Of a DNA stretch of 64,000 nucleotides, positions 35,579 to 46,079 are shown piece after piece. Source of the stretch: Glycine soja. Taxonomy: Eukaryota > Streptophyta > Magnoliopsida > Fabales > Fabaceae. The stretch lies in the NCBI RefSeq assembly GCF_004193775.1, contig NC_041018.1:34726913-34790912 (forward strand), in the 5' to 3' direction. The position numbers and the translations under genes are program-made. How positions within the stretch are numbered: position 1 is the stretch's first letter; each line of letters starts with the position of its first letter. The notes beneath the pieces are model-generated. The model did not search any database. It saw only the letters and a program-made list of their open reading frames with translations, and was not told the DNA's origin.

Positions 35579-36445
35579 CAACAACTTCATCTAGTTGTTG
35601 TTGGCTGGTGGATGTGGACGAGCTGCTGCATGTCCTTGATGCCCTTCCGTAGTACTGAGTAATAGTCACACCTGAGCCTGCTGCCCGAACGCGACCCCCA
35701 TGGTCAGGTCGGCCAATGGCAGTGTTCAGTATGTCTTGCCGACCATGGGGTACAAACGAACCCTGTGTTACCTGCTCTTCTAAGGAGTCCTACACAAAAC
35801 AAGTGACACAAAAATACACAACATGCAGTCATTGTCATTACAAAATACTTAAACATATGAACATTGCAACATATTGGTGAACCTACTATTTTATCTGCAA
35901 TTTCCTGTGCGGACTCAGATGTCATATTGCCAACAGCCCTGGTCCGAGCAACCTTCCACTTAACATGTCTTTTTATTGGAGATGGGGGTTCACTCAACAA
36001 TGCTTCCTCTTGTATCCTTTTTCGTTTCTGGTCTAACAATTTCTTCTCAAGCAAATCATATCCCCCACGTGAAAGTACGTGGGGGCAGTCGTTGTGTTTT
36101 TGAATTGATTGTGCTCGTTTCCTAATACCCTGTAATGTGGCATACATAATTGCGGAGACTTTTTCCAAATTAAAATAATCAAATTGGTAAACAAATATTC
36201 ATTTTAAGTTACGATAAACAGATTCAACTAACCTCCCAGTTAGGTGTGAGCCGGGTTTCTTCAAATTGTTTCCATGCTTCAGGATCTAGTCCATATTTTG
36301 TCACAACATCCTGCGTTTGTTGACCTTCACTCTTAGCAAACACAAATTTGCTAGTCAATGTGGACTTAAATTGCCACCATCTCGTCGCTACTGTTGACAT
36401 AACCTTCGTCTTCACCTTCGTAGCTTCTGCGATATCAAACTTTGC
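35579..36445 (-). pseudogene. CACTA second gene, middle exons (Transposase_24-like)
   Basis: Minus-strand exons are about 36440-36230 (STVATRWWQFKSTLTSKFVF, KYGLDPEAWKQFEETR), 36165-35885 (LQGIRKRAQSIQKHNDCPHV, LSRGGYDLLEKKLLDQKRKR) and 35790-35574 (VPHGRQDIL, TSTSQQQLDEVV). These are typical of the plant En/Spm Transposase_24 (TNPA-like) proteins thought to bind subterminal repeats. The last exon runs in frame into 16365 on the other side of Ogre. The N-terminal exon is at 40706-40990, beyond the intron that holds the LINE and the HSP90 fragment. Confidence 0.82.
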
Positions 36446-36997
36446 CTACATAAATACATTAGTCAAAATAAAGGGTTAAAGGCAGCCAAATGTATATCAT
36501 CATACAATACTAGCAATCAACAAGTAGTCAATGATAATGTTCTGCCACAATACACCCAGTAAAGCAAAAGCATGCAATCAGCATATAATGTAAGTTTAGC
36601 ATGCAATGACAGCCTTCAAATTTAACATCCAAATTGAAGAAATAATAAATGAAATAAAAAATTTTGTCAAACTGATAACAGTTATTTTACCCCTAACAAT
36701 CTTAGAAGTAAATATAGACCATGTTTTTACGCCATAGCCTTATACTATTGTGATTTACATATTAACAAAAAGAAACAGCAAAGTCTGAAAGGACAAATAG
36801 TTAACAAAGTTGTTCATTAGCTGCAAATTTCCTTCCCTCCTCAAGTGCAAGCTTCTTGCGTAGCCCCTCTTGGTGCTCAGAAAATCCCAAAAACAAATCC
36901 CTCTTATTACTAGCTATTTTGAATTCTTTAGTTCCTGAATGTACAACTTTCAAATTGTTGCTCGTTCCCCTCTTTGTTTTAGGCTAAAAATCAAATC

Positions 36998-37008
36998 AAT
37001 ATCAAACA
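36998..37008. repeat. LINE target-site duplication AATATCAAACA
   Basis: AATATCAAACA ends at 37008 and recurs after the poly(A) at 38428-38436. The first two A bases are ambiguous with the tail. Confidence 0.85.
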
Positions 37009-38427
37009 GGTTTTTCCAGCAGAGATTTTCAGAACCTATGCAGTGCAGGCCACAACTGAATGGGATATCCTTCAGTAACATTGGCCAGCAGCAAAATCAG
37101 ATGTTGGTGCGTAATTTTTATGAGTAGGAAATAAGGGCTTTCAACAAGGCACTACTTGGAAAATGGAGGTGGGAGATGCTTCAGCAAAGTAACAAGTTAT
37201 GGTCCAAGATACTGGATTCCAAGTATGGTGGATGGAGATCATTGGTGGAAGGCAGTAGAAGGAATAATGAGTCAGGTTGGTGGAAAGACTTAATGGAGGT
37301 TACACATGACCAACAGATGAATTCTATCCTCCAAGATGGCACTACTTGGAGGGTGGGATGCGGGGATAAAATCAAATTCTGGGAGGACTCATGGGCTGGA
37401 CACAGACAGGCTCTAAAGATGAAATACCCAAGGTTGTATAGGATATCTCTTCAGCAGCATAAACTCATTCAGCAGGTGGGAAGTTTCAATGACTCCTCAT
37501 GGGAATGGAACCTCTCATGGAGAAGGTCTTTGTTCGATAATGAAATCGCATCTGCTGCAGGTTTTTTGGAAGAAATTTGTCAGATTACAATCCGGCGACA
37601 TATAGCAGATTGTTGGAAGTGGGAAGCAGAGCCTAATGGTTGCTACTCTACAAGGAGTGCATATAACATGTTACAAGAAAGTTCAGTGGGAGCAAATCCG
37701 GATGAAGCACTGTAGAACCTTTGGAAATTATAAATCCCATCCAAAGCTGCAATTTTTGCTTGGAGACTCATCAAAGATCGATTGCCGACTAAATCTAATT
37801 TGAGAAGGAGGCAAATAGAGATAAATGACAGCACATGCCCGTTTTGCAGAATTCAGCAGGAGGATGCAGCCCATCTCTTTTTCAATTGTACCAAATCTCT
37901 AGCCTTATGGTGGGAATCCTTAGCGTGGACTGGAATAGTTGGGGCATTCCCCATAATCCCTAGGTACCATTTTCTGCAGCACCAAAATGGGATGAATGGA
38001 GGGAAAAGAAACAATAGGTGGAAGTGCTGGTGGGTAGCCTTAACGTGGTCAATGTGGCAGCATAGAAATAGGATCCTATTCTCGAACAAACCATTCAATG
38101 CTACTAAGCTGATGGATGATGCTTTGTTTTTACTTTGGTCTTGGCTTCGAGCATCAGAGAAAGACTTCACTATGCACTTTAACTATTGGTCTACCAATAT
38201 GTTTTTCAGTAGATTATGAGGGTTCATTAGCTGTGGTTTTTGTATTTTAGGAGGGCTCACAAGCCATGGGGCTTTGATGATGTATTCTTTTATATAGGGT
38301 GGTTCATATCAATCTGAAAGTAACTTCACATGAGGATCCACTAGGATTTCTTTAAAACTTTGTAATTATAGTACCCCTGGTACTCTTATATTTATATACA
38401 TATCATATTTTGCTGATAAAAAAAAAA
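37009..38427 (+). mobile_element. 5'-truncated LINE with zinc-binding RT C-terminus
   Basis: This is the 3' end of an L1-type ORF2. Frames at 37143-37715 (LWSKILDSKYGG, IKFWEDSWAGHRQ, CYSTRSAYNML) and 37782-38219 (LPTKSNLRRR, CPFCRIQQEDAAHLFFNC, WWVALTWSMWQHRN) give the RT zinc-binding (zf-RVT) region. Two stops around 37713-37733 break it. The RT and endonuclease parts are missing. A 3' untranslated region and a poly(A) run (38418-38427) follow, with flanking target duplications. It sits inside the large intron of the CACTA second gene. Confidence 0.9.
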
Positions 38428-38582
38428 TATCAAACAAAACATGGATACAATTGTCATCATGATTATTACTTGAACCATAACGAATAACATCTAAAAAAGT
38501 ACTTTAAAATGTAATTTTTTTATTTTTTGGTATTTTTTTAATTACAATTTTACTTCAATAAGTAATTTTTTCATGTACTTAG

Positions 38583-38895
38583 GTGGAGGATGTTGACGAA
38601 GAGAAGGACAAGGAAGAACAAAATAAAAAGAAGATTAAGGAAGTGTCACATGAATGCTCCTTGGTGAACAAGCACAAGGCCATTTGGATGACAAAGCCTG
38701 AGGAGATCACAAAGGAGGAGTATTCTGCTTTCTACAAGAGTCTCACCAATGACTAGGAAGAGCATTTGGCTGTCAAGCACTTCTGAGGTGAGGGACAGTT
38801 GGAGTTTAAGCCTATCCTCTTTGTTCCTAAGAGGCCACCTTTTGACAAGTTGACACAAGGAAGAAGCCTAACAATATTAAGCTTGGTGTGATTTA
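38583..38895 (+). pseudogene. Cytosolic HSP90 middle-domain fragment
   Basis: A plus-strand exon begins after an acceptor-like TTCATGTACTTAG. It reads [80 protein letters not shown], then after a one-base shift DTRKKPNNIKLGV. This is the charged linker and start of the middle domain of cytosolic HSP90. Stops at 38754-38756 (expected Trp) and 38784-38786 break it. The splice acceptor suggests capture of genomic DNA rather than a retrocopy. It lies opposite in strand to the CACTA genes, inside an intron of the second gene. Confidence 0.9.
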
Positions 38896-40640
38896 AAAGT
38901 TGGGATGAGTTAAGAGTTAATTGACAAGAATACATCATCAATTGGAGAGGAGTAGATTGGCTCCAAGCTTTGTTCTGTTCCTTCCCCTCACTTGCAACTG
39001 TAGCTTTTTTTTGGATGTTGCAGGTTTTGAACTGAAGACTTGAGGCTTGTGACATTTAATTAAACAAGGAAATAACTAAAGACTTGCAAGTGTAATATAA
39101 ATCTTCATCTATTTTATGTTAAAGTTGTTGACAATGTGCATGCCACAATAAACAAGGAAATAACTTCTGCCTGCTGGTACAAACCTTAACAATATTTTGG
39201 TTTTTTATTTCCTATTTTCCTAAATAATTATCATCTTGTGTACAGTTTATTTCTGACCTTCAAAGATTTGTATAAAAAATGGTGAAAACAACCAAGTTCA
39301 TGTCACATTTTAATATTTCTTTGCGAAAACACAGAGTGAAAGCAGGAAATCTGGTAGGAAATATTTATTTTATCAATTAGAAACTAAATTGAGAAATTGA
39401 AACCTTTTTTATATTATGTTGGGAATAGCTAATCAATCACAAGGTAATACTTGGAAAAGTAGTTTATCAATGACAAGTTAAAATTGTTAGAACTTCAACC
39501 TGAAGAAAGACCCTTCTGGTCTTCTTTGTCCATCATTATTTCCAAACTCAACAAAATAATAGAATAAGAAATTGGAAGAAATAGAATTTTCATTTCATTG
39601 GCAAGGATTAAACCTGCGTGGAAAAAAGGATCTGATACCTGATTTTGTGTAGAAAAATAACGAAGTTGAAAGAGGAAATTGGTAGTGGTCCAGATATGCA
39701 AGAGACTAGAGAGAGTGACCACTAGCACGTGGTGGTGGCGTGGGTGTGACAAACTGAGACAGAGATAGAAACAGAACACTTTCCAGAAACATTTAACGTT
39801 GCCTTGAAATTGAAATATGGCAAAAGAGTAAAAGGTAAGAAGTGATACCTTAAATTTGACACTATTGCATAATGTCAAGGATTGAACTAGTGATTGAGGT
39901 TTGATGTGGGGCAAAAATGCCTTTAGAGATTAGCATTAGAAGGTGCTATTCTTCCTTCCCAGACTTATCTCAACATGTTCCACCGCTAGTAGTGGATGTT
40001 TGGACCACTATAAAACACACACAAGTACACCCATTTTACTATCCACTTATTTCCCAATTCAACCATTTCTCACTCTTTCTCTTTTTCATTTCATCAATCA
40101 ATTCCTACATTACTCAATCAATACTGATCCATCTTCCACGTATAAAGAACACTTTACAGAAACATTTACCTTATTCAAATAAAATTACTTGTGTAAATTC
40201 TGCTTATATAAACTAAATCAGTTAATAATAGACTGTCTACTACTACTGTTCAAGAAAGAAAATCAAAGTTGCTGATATTTTAGCAAAACACTGTCTACTA
40301 CTACTGTTTTACAATTTTTGACATTGTTCCTTATTTCATTGCTATTCTGCTGTTAGCATATACATGTTTCATCCACGTGGTTTAGTTATCAATTTAAATT
40401 TGTGAAGTTATTATACACATGATTTGTTCTGTTCTCTATCTTTGATCTGCCAATATTTGTTCTCTACCTCATCTAACTAACTAATATTCATATTTAAAAT
40501 AAAAACTGCCCTTGTGTCGTTCTTTACAAATATAGGAGTCTAGGATATCAAATCAACTATTCAAATAAAGGACAAGTCAATTAAAATAAAGGGCAGCAAA
40601 CACGTGTAGAGATTATAAAGGACAAATATTTGTTATCCTC
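38896..40640. other. Intron interval with a promoter-like segment, no clear gene
   Basis: No protein family is recognised. Around 40008 CACTATAAAACACACACAAG is TATA-like and is followed by a C/T-rich, leader-like stretch to about 40180. It could be the start of another captured gene, but no coding exon follows. Confidence 0.4.
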
Positions 40641-40705
40641 AATTATGTTTTTAACAGAAAAATTGATGGGGAATTCAAATATACTATTTGGTATGAAGGA
40701 CTTAC

Positions 40706-40990
40706 TAGAATGTCATTCCACACTATGTCCTCTAGCGTTTCAGGTACGTCTTTCCAATTATTGTGGATAATGGGAACCTTTTCTCGCGCCACTACGCCTA
40801 GGTAGCTGTGGAACTTTTCACGCATCGGTCCCGATGCTCTCCCGGTAGCGGGATCCACATAAACTGCCGGTCTGGGCTGATCCACGGTTCTTAATGTCAA
40901 TGTTCTCAGCCGTGTCGTTGTTCTACTCCTCTTGGAAGTCGCCTTTGATTGACCATCGGACTGCGGGGGAGACGTCGGATCTGTGGCCAT
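40706..40990 (-). pseudogene. CACTA second gene, first coding exon
   Basis: ATG at 40990 begins MATDPTSPPQSDGQSKATSK, a basic Ser/Thr-rich start, then YVDPATGRASGPMREKFHSY and KVPIIHNNWKDVPETL. The exon ends at a GTAAGT donor (40706). This is the usual N-terminus of CACTA Transposase_24-type proteins, and the next exon is near 36440. An alternative upstream ATG at 41011 adds seven residues. Confidence 0.78.
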
Positions 40991-41111
40991 GATCCTGTAA
41001 AAAAAATACACAATTAATATTAATCTTCAGATTCACAAATTAACCAAAGCAAAGGCGTACTAGTAAAATAATCATTATATTTACACATTAAACAAAGCAT
41101 TACTTTCGCAC

Positions 41112-44100
41112 TCAGCCTGTAGGAATGTTTTCCCATAGACCTTCATCATGATCTACACGATTTGCATGTCCATCATCCACTTCATCAGCTTCATTCATTG
41201 AAGGCAATTGTTTTGAAAAACCAGACATTTGACCAATGTCAAGGGTTGACTCATCATTATGGTAATTCATTCCACTTGGTCTTCCTTGCAGAACCACACA
41301 CAAACTTGAATTACATGGATCTTGTACATAGAAAACTTGTCTGGCTTGTGCTGCCATGATGAAAGGTTCCTCCATATATGCCACCTTACTAAGGTCTACC
41401 AAAGTAAATCCCAATGGATCTTGAAACACACCCGTTGTCCCGTTGACCCACTGACACTTAAAAATAGGCACTCTAAATGCTGTATAATCAACCTCCCAAA
41501 TTTCTTGAATGACACCAAAGTAAGACATGGATGCTCGAATGGGGTTGTTGTCCGATGTACTGCAAAAGTGATCCGAATCAGCATCAACACAGACCCCACT
41601 ATTTTGTACCGAACTTTTATCATCTTGGGACTTTGTGTAGAATGAATAATTTTTAATGTCATACCTCTTCCATGTAGGGACATTCAGATTTGGGCCAATG
41701 GCTAACAATGTCAGTCTTCTGGAAACAGTTTTATCAGCAAGTATTGTTTGTCTAAACCAATTTATGAAAGTTTTGTTGTGCTCTTGCAATACCCTCATCA
41801 TGTTCATTTTGGGGTGACTATCTCTAACATGTTTTTTGTGAGCCTCTATGTACGGAAACACCTCTGTTGTGTTGTTTAATATATACAAATGTGCTTGTGA
41901 CACGTCATGTCTAGTCATTGTCACAACATTGTATCCACGAGTACCCTTGCCGGCTTTTGGCTAGTCATGCCGGGATGCAGGAACACCGACAGGTTTCAAT
42001 GAGTCAATGTACTGTGAGGCAAACTCAATGCATTCTTCAGCAACGTATCTTTCCACTATTGAGGCCTCTGGTCGATGTCGATTCTTCGTATAACCCTTTA
42101 AGACCTTCATGTACCGCTCAACTGGATACATCCATCTAAAATACACAGGACCACAAGACCTTATTTCCCTTACCAGATGAACAACTAAGTGTACCATAAT
42201 GTCAAAAAATGAAGGAGGGAAAAACATCTCCATTTGACAAAGGACAATGGCAACCTCATCTTCCAAAGCATCCAACTGTTTAGGGTCAATGACCTTCGCA
42301 CATATAGCATTAAAAATGAAACACAAGCGACTGATTGCAACACAGACCTTCTCAGGCAATGTTCCGCGGATTGCAACAGGCAAAAGTTGTTGCATTAACA
42401 CATGACAATCATGCGATTTCAAGCCAACCAACTTAAGCTCATTCACAGACACAAGACTCTTGATGTTTGAAGAGTAGCCTTGTGGGACTTTCATATTACG
42501 CAAGCATTCACAAAAAATTCTCTTTTCAGCTGTTGACATTGTATAACAGGCTGGGGGCAGATATGTCCTGGTACCTTTTGAGATAGGATGCAAAACCTGA
42601 CGTATACCCATGTCAACCAAGTCTTGACGACACTTGAAACCATCCTTTGTCTTGCCTTTCATGTTTAGGAGGGTCCCAATTAAAGAATCACAAACATTTT
42701 TCTCGACATGCATCACGTCTATACAATGCCTAACATGATGATCAGACCAGTACGGAAGATCAAAGAAAATAGACTTCTTTTTCCACATGTTTGAAGTGGA
42801 TGATGGTTTTTTTTGGGACTTGCCGAACATATTTTCGACATCCTTGACCCGCTGATATACTTCATCACCAGTTAATGGATTTGGCGCGGTTTCATGTTCT
42901 TGACTTCCATTGAATGCCTTCTTCAATCGTCGATACGGATGAAACTGTTTGAGAAATCTTCGATGCCTAGTATAGACAGTCTTCTTTCCATGTTTAAGTT
43001 GGCGGAAACTTGTATTTTGCTCACATATAGGACATGCGTGATGTCCTTTGACACTATATCCACTTAAATTTCCGTAGGCTGGAAAGTCATTTATGGTACA
43101 AAAAACCATTGCACGCAACTTGAAAGCATGCTGCAAATTTGCGTCCCATACATCAACCCTTTCATCCCACAATTTCCGCAAATCGTCAATTAAAGGTCTT
43201 AGATATACGTCGATATCATTACCTGGTTGTCTTGGACCAGCTATCATCATACTCAGCATAACATACTTTCGCTTCATGCACAACCACGGAGGGAGATTAT
43301 AAATGAAGAGCAAAACGGGCCACGAGCTATGGTTAGTAGTTAAGGTTCCAAATGGGTTCATTCCGTCTGTTGCAAGACCAAGCCTTAAATTTCTAGGCTC
43401 GGCCCCAAAGTCAGGATACAGACGATCAATTGCCTTCCATTGCGGGCTATCTGCAGGATGTCGCATCAATCCATCTGATTTTCTGGTATTTGCATGTCAC
43501 ATAAGGTTTTTTGCATCTTCCCCATTAGCAAACAACCGCTTAAACCTTGGTATTATTGGGAGATGCCAACACACCTTCGCTGGACGGCGGTTGGCAGCAG
43601 ATACTAGTACAGTAGAATCTCCGTTGGTTGTTTTGTACCTTGAAACCCCGCACACAGGGCAGTAATCTAGTTCAGCAAATTCATCTCTGTACAAAATGCA
43701 GTCATTACAACATGCATGAATTTTTTCGTACTGCATCCCAAATGAACATAAAATCTTCTTTGCTTCGTAGTGATTCTTTGGCAACACGTTATCAGCAGGA
43801 AGAATTGTTTTCAACAACATCAGCAACTCACTAAAACTCTTGTCACTCCACCCAAATCGAGCCTTCAAGTTAACTAGAGCTAACACAGCAGACAACTTTG
43901 TGAAAGATGTGCAGCCGGAATACAAAGGCATTTTTTAATCAACTTCTATGTTGTCATCCAACACTGCATGTGCCTCTTCAAACCCCTCTTGCCCAAGATC
44001 GCGAATCATTTCTTCTATAGGATTTCCACTGGCTGCAGTAACATCGTCAGGCTTTGACATGTCAGTAGTATCGAGGGATTCCCCATGCCATATCCACTTT

Positions 44101-44306
44101 GTGTAGCTACGAATTATTCCCTCACAAATAAGATGAGTTCTTATGTCATCAATTGTTTGGCGCCTCCCATTTCCACACTTCACACATGGACAAAAAAATT
44201 TCCCCCACATAGGTTCCGCTTTACTTTGAGCAAACTGCAAAAACTCTTCAACACCATTCTCGTACTCTTCAGTTATACGTGATGTGTTCATCCAACTTCG
44301 ATCCAT
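41112..44306 (-). pseudogene. CACTA transposase TNP2 (Transposase_21 family)
   Basis: One minus-strand frame of about 1064 codons from ATG 44306 (MDRSWMNTSRITEEYENG) is broken by three stops at about 43935, 43497 and 41961. The N-terminal transposase-associated zinc region has FFCPCVKCGNGRRQ (about residues 33-50). The TNP2 core follows with CCNDCILYRDEFAELDYCPV, DSPQWKAIDRLYPDFG, LRLGLATDGMNPFG, HACPICEQNT and HCIDVMHVEKNVCDSLIG. The C-terminal part has VEVDYTAFRVPIFKCQW-like sequence. TNP2/TNPD is the catalytic partner that cuts the element ends. The stop at 43497 replaces an expected Trp. Except for the stops the frame is uninterrupted, so the gene decayed recently. Confidence 0.92.
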
Positions 44307-44309
44307 GTT

Positions 44310-45680
44310 ACACCTTCTATGTCAAACGTTAGTGGCTTAGGGATTACTTGACATGCATCACAATAATAGAGCACCAATTGCAGTAGAAAACACAGCAGCA
44401 CTGCACCTTTTGTACAAAACGCTGCATTACAAAACACAGTAGCAAGTGCAGTTAGTTGGACCAACAATGCTAACAAGTCAAATGGTGCATGGCTGTTTCA
44501 AGGGATTTGGCATTTTTCAGTTTGTTGGCCTCTATTCTACACCTAAGGTCAACGATGGTCAAATTTGGAGGTTGTCAAACTCATGAAAGACAGCATAAAG
44601 GGTTCTTTTACCAATGCTTATAAGAAAAAATCAACAAAAACTGCAGAAACGACAGCATCGAAATTGAATGACGAAAGTGGTGCAATTCAAATTCAGCTTC
44701 ATTTTTCAAACATTTATAAAATATCAAATCAGCTGAAATTGGGAAAAATAGTCTGTGTCAAACACAATTTTCGTAGTTACCAAATTTATTGGGGAATTAG
44801 AATCTATTTATAGAAAGGTTTGAGGGGTGATGTGATTGTGGTCCTAGCTGATGTAGTGTATAGGGTTTATAGACTAATGCAGATTGCTTCGCAATCATCG
44901 TAGACTTCGAAGTTATAAAGCCTGCGTTACTGCAATTTATAATGTAATTTTCACTTATATTGGGGTGATTTGGCTTTCCACAAATGTACTGAGTACATAA
45001 CGTAAGATGTATCAAACTCACCCGACCGTAGCTATTTCCCTATGGATATTGAATTTTTCTATTAATTAATTTATGCTGTATAGTATGGGATGAGTTACTA
45101 ATCAGATAGAAAATTATGGAGGCAATTGTTGTATTTAGAAGTGAGATACCACTTCATAGGATGAGGGACTGCTAGCTTAGCTCCAATTAGCTGGATTTCC
45201 AGGATGTGGAAAGCTCTGTTTGTTTAACCGAGTCCTGTTTAGAAGATCGTGCTTACAGTTTTCCTTGTCCAACAGAGCTGCAATTGGAGTAATTAAACTT
45301 GAGACATACCACTTCTTCAATAGTTATTCAACTTGAATGCTCTTCTCCCCCATTAAGTTTGTGCAGATTTATGTCCATTAAAAGCAGCCTCCTTTAAGTA
45401 GACTTTTCATCTTAGTAATAGGAAATGAAAAGTCCCATTCGTAATGACATTTGGAAACTATTACTTTTGTATTTGGAGATTAAGATTATATTTTTCATGT
45501 TATCTTCTTCAGACATTTCTAATAGAATGCAATTCCCATACAATTTTTGTAGTCTATAATTGCCTCTAGGTTTCTAATTGGGTTAGGTAGAAGTTTTTAT
45601 GAAGTCTTACATGCAGCCTTAGGGTGTTTTTTCCCCTTAAGTATTACATGTAGGGTTTGTTAGCTCACTTGCTATTATTG
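44310..45680. other. Upstream of TNP2; no gene, no CACTA terminus seen
   Basis: This should hold the TNP2 promoter and the 5' end of the CACTA element. I searched for GTAGTG with the inverted repeat and for the CGTCGTT-type subterminal repeats and found neither. Confidence 0.5.
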
Positions 45681-45689
45681 ATAATTTTT

Positions 45690-46075
45690 GTTGGCTGTTG
45701 GGGCAATCCATTACATCTGTTCGAATCATTGTTTGAGGGCAATTATCGTGGCAGAGGTTCCAGAGGTTCTTGGAATGGAGCAAATGATTCTAAACATGAG
45801 TATTACAGTCTTGTTTTCAACTTTAAAGAAGCAGTTTTTCGCATAGAAAAATAGATAGAGATACGCCGATTAGATAGTTGTGGAACTTGCAATGGTTCAG
45901 GGGCTAAACCAGGGACTACACCATCCGTATGTAGCAGTTGTGGAGGTCAAGACCAGGTTGTCTCATCAACGAGAACTCCATTAGCCATCATCCAGCGGTC
46001 AATGACATGCTCTGCATGCAAGGGGACTGGAGAAATTTGAACAGCTTGCAATACATGTTCTGGGGATGGTCGGGT
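45690..46075 (+). pseudogene. DnaJ (Hsp40) type A fragment with zinc-finger repeats
   Basis: The plus strand reads NPLHLFESLFEG, RGSRGSWNGAN, EYYSLVFNFKEAVFRIEK, then after a stop at 45852-45854 [43 protein letters not shown], a second stop and CNTCSGDGRV. These are the four CxxCxGxG zinc-binding repeats of type A DnaJ proteins, and the sequence resembles the organellar plant members. The J domain and the C-terminal substrate-binding domain are missing. It lies upstream of TNP2 and opposite in strand, and is a captured fragment if the CACTA element extends this far. Confidence 0.88.
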
Positions 46076-46079
46076 AAGG

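Larger units (their letters stand above)
11665..44310 (-). mobile_element. CACTA (En/Spm-like) transposon, interrupted by nested elements; right end not found
   Basis: A left terminus at 11665, a Ulp1-type gene and a TNP2 gene on the same strand mark one CACTA element. Its span is enlarged by an Ogre insertion (19.2 kb) and a LINE (1.4 kb). It holds fragments of WAT1-like and HSP90 genes, with a DnaJ fragment just beyond TNP2. I found no GTAGTG terminus with matching inverted repeat to the right, so the 5' end is deleted, diverged or farther off; 44310 is only the 5' limit of TNP2. Soybean CACTA elements that capture gene pieces are known (Tgm-Express1 is the precedent). Confidence 0.75.

Noticed and set aside
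35346..35669. Minus-strand frame across the Ogre 3' LTR end
   Set aside because: It joins CACTA codons to antisense LTR sequence. The same LTR shadow occurs at 17750-17968, so it is not a gene.
44840..44860. GATGTAGTG as a possible CACTA right terminus
   Set aside because: It does not continue as an inverted copy of the left end and no subterminal repeats adjoin it.
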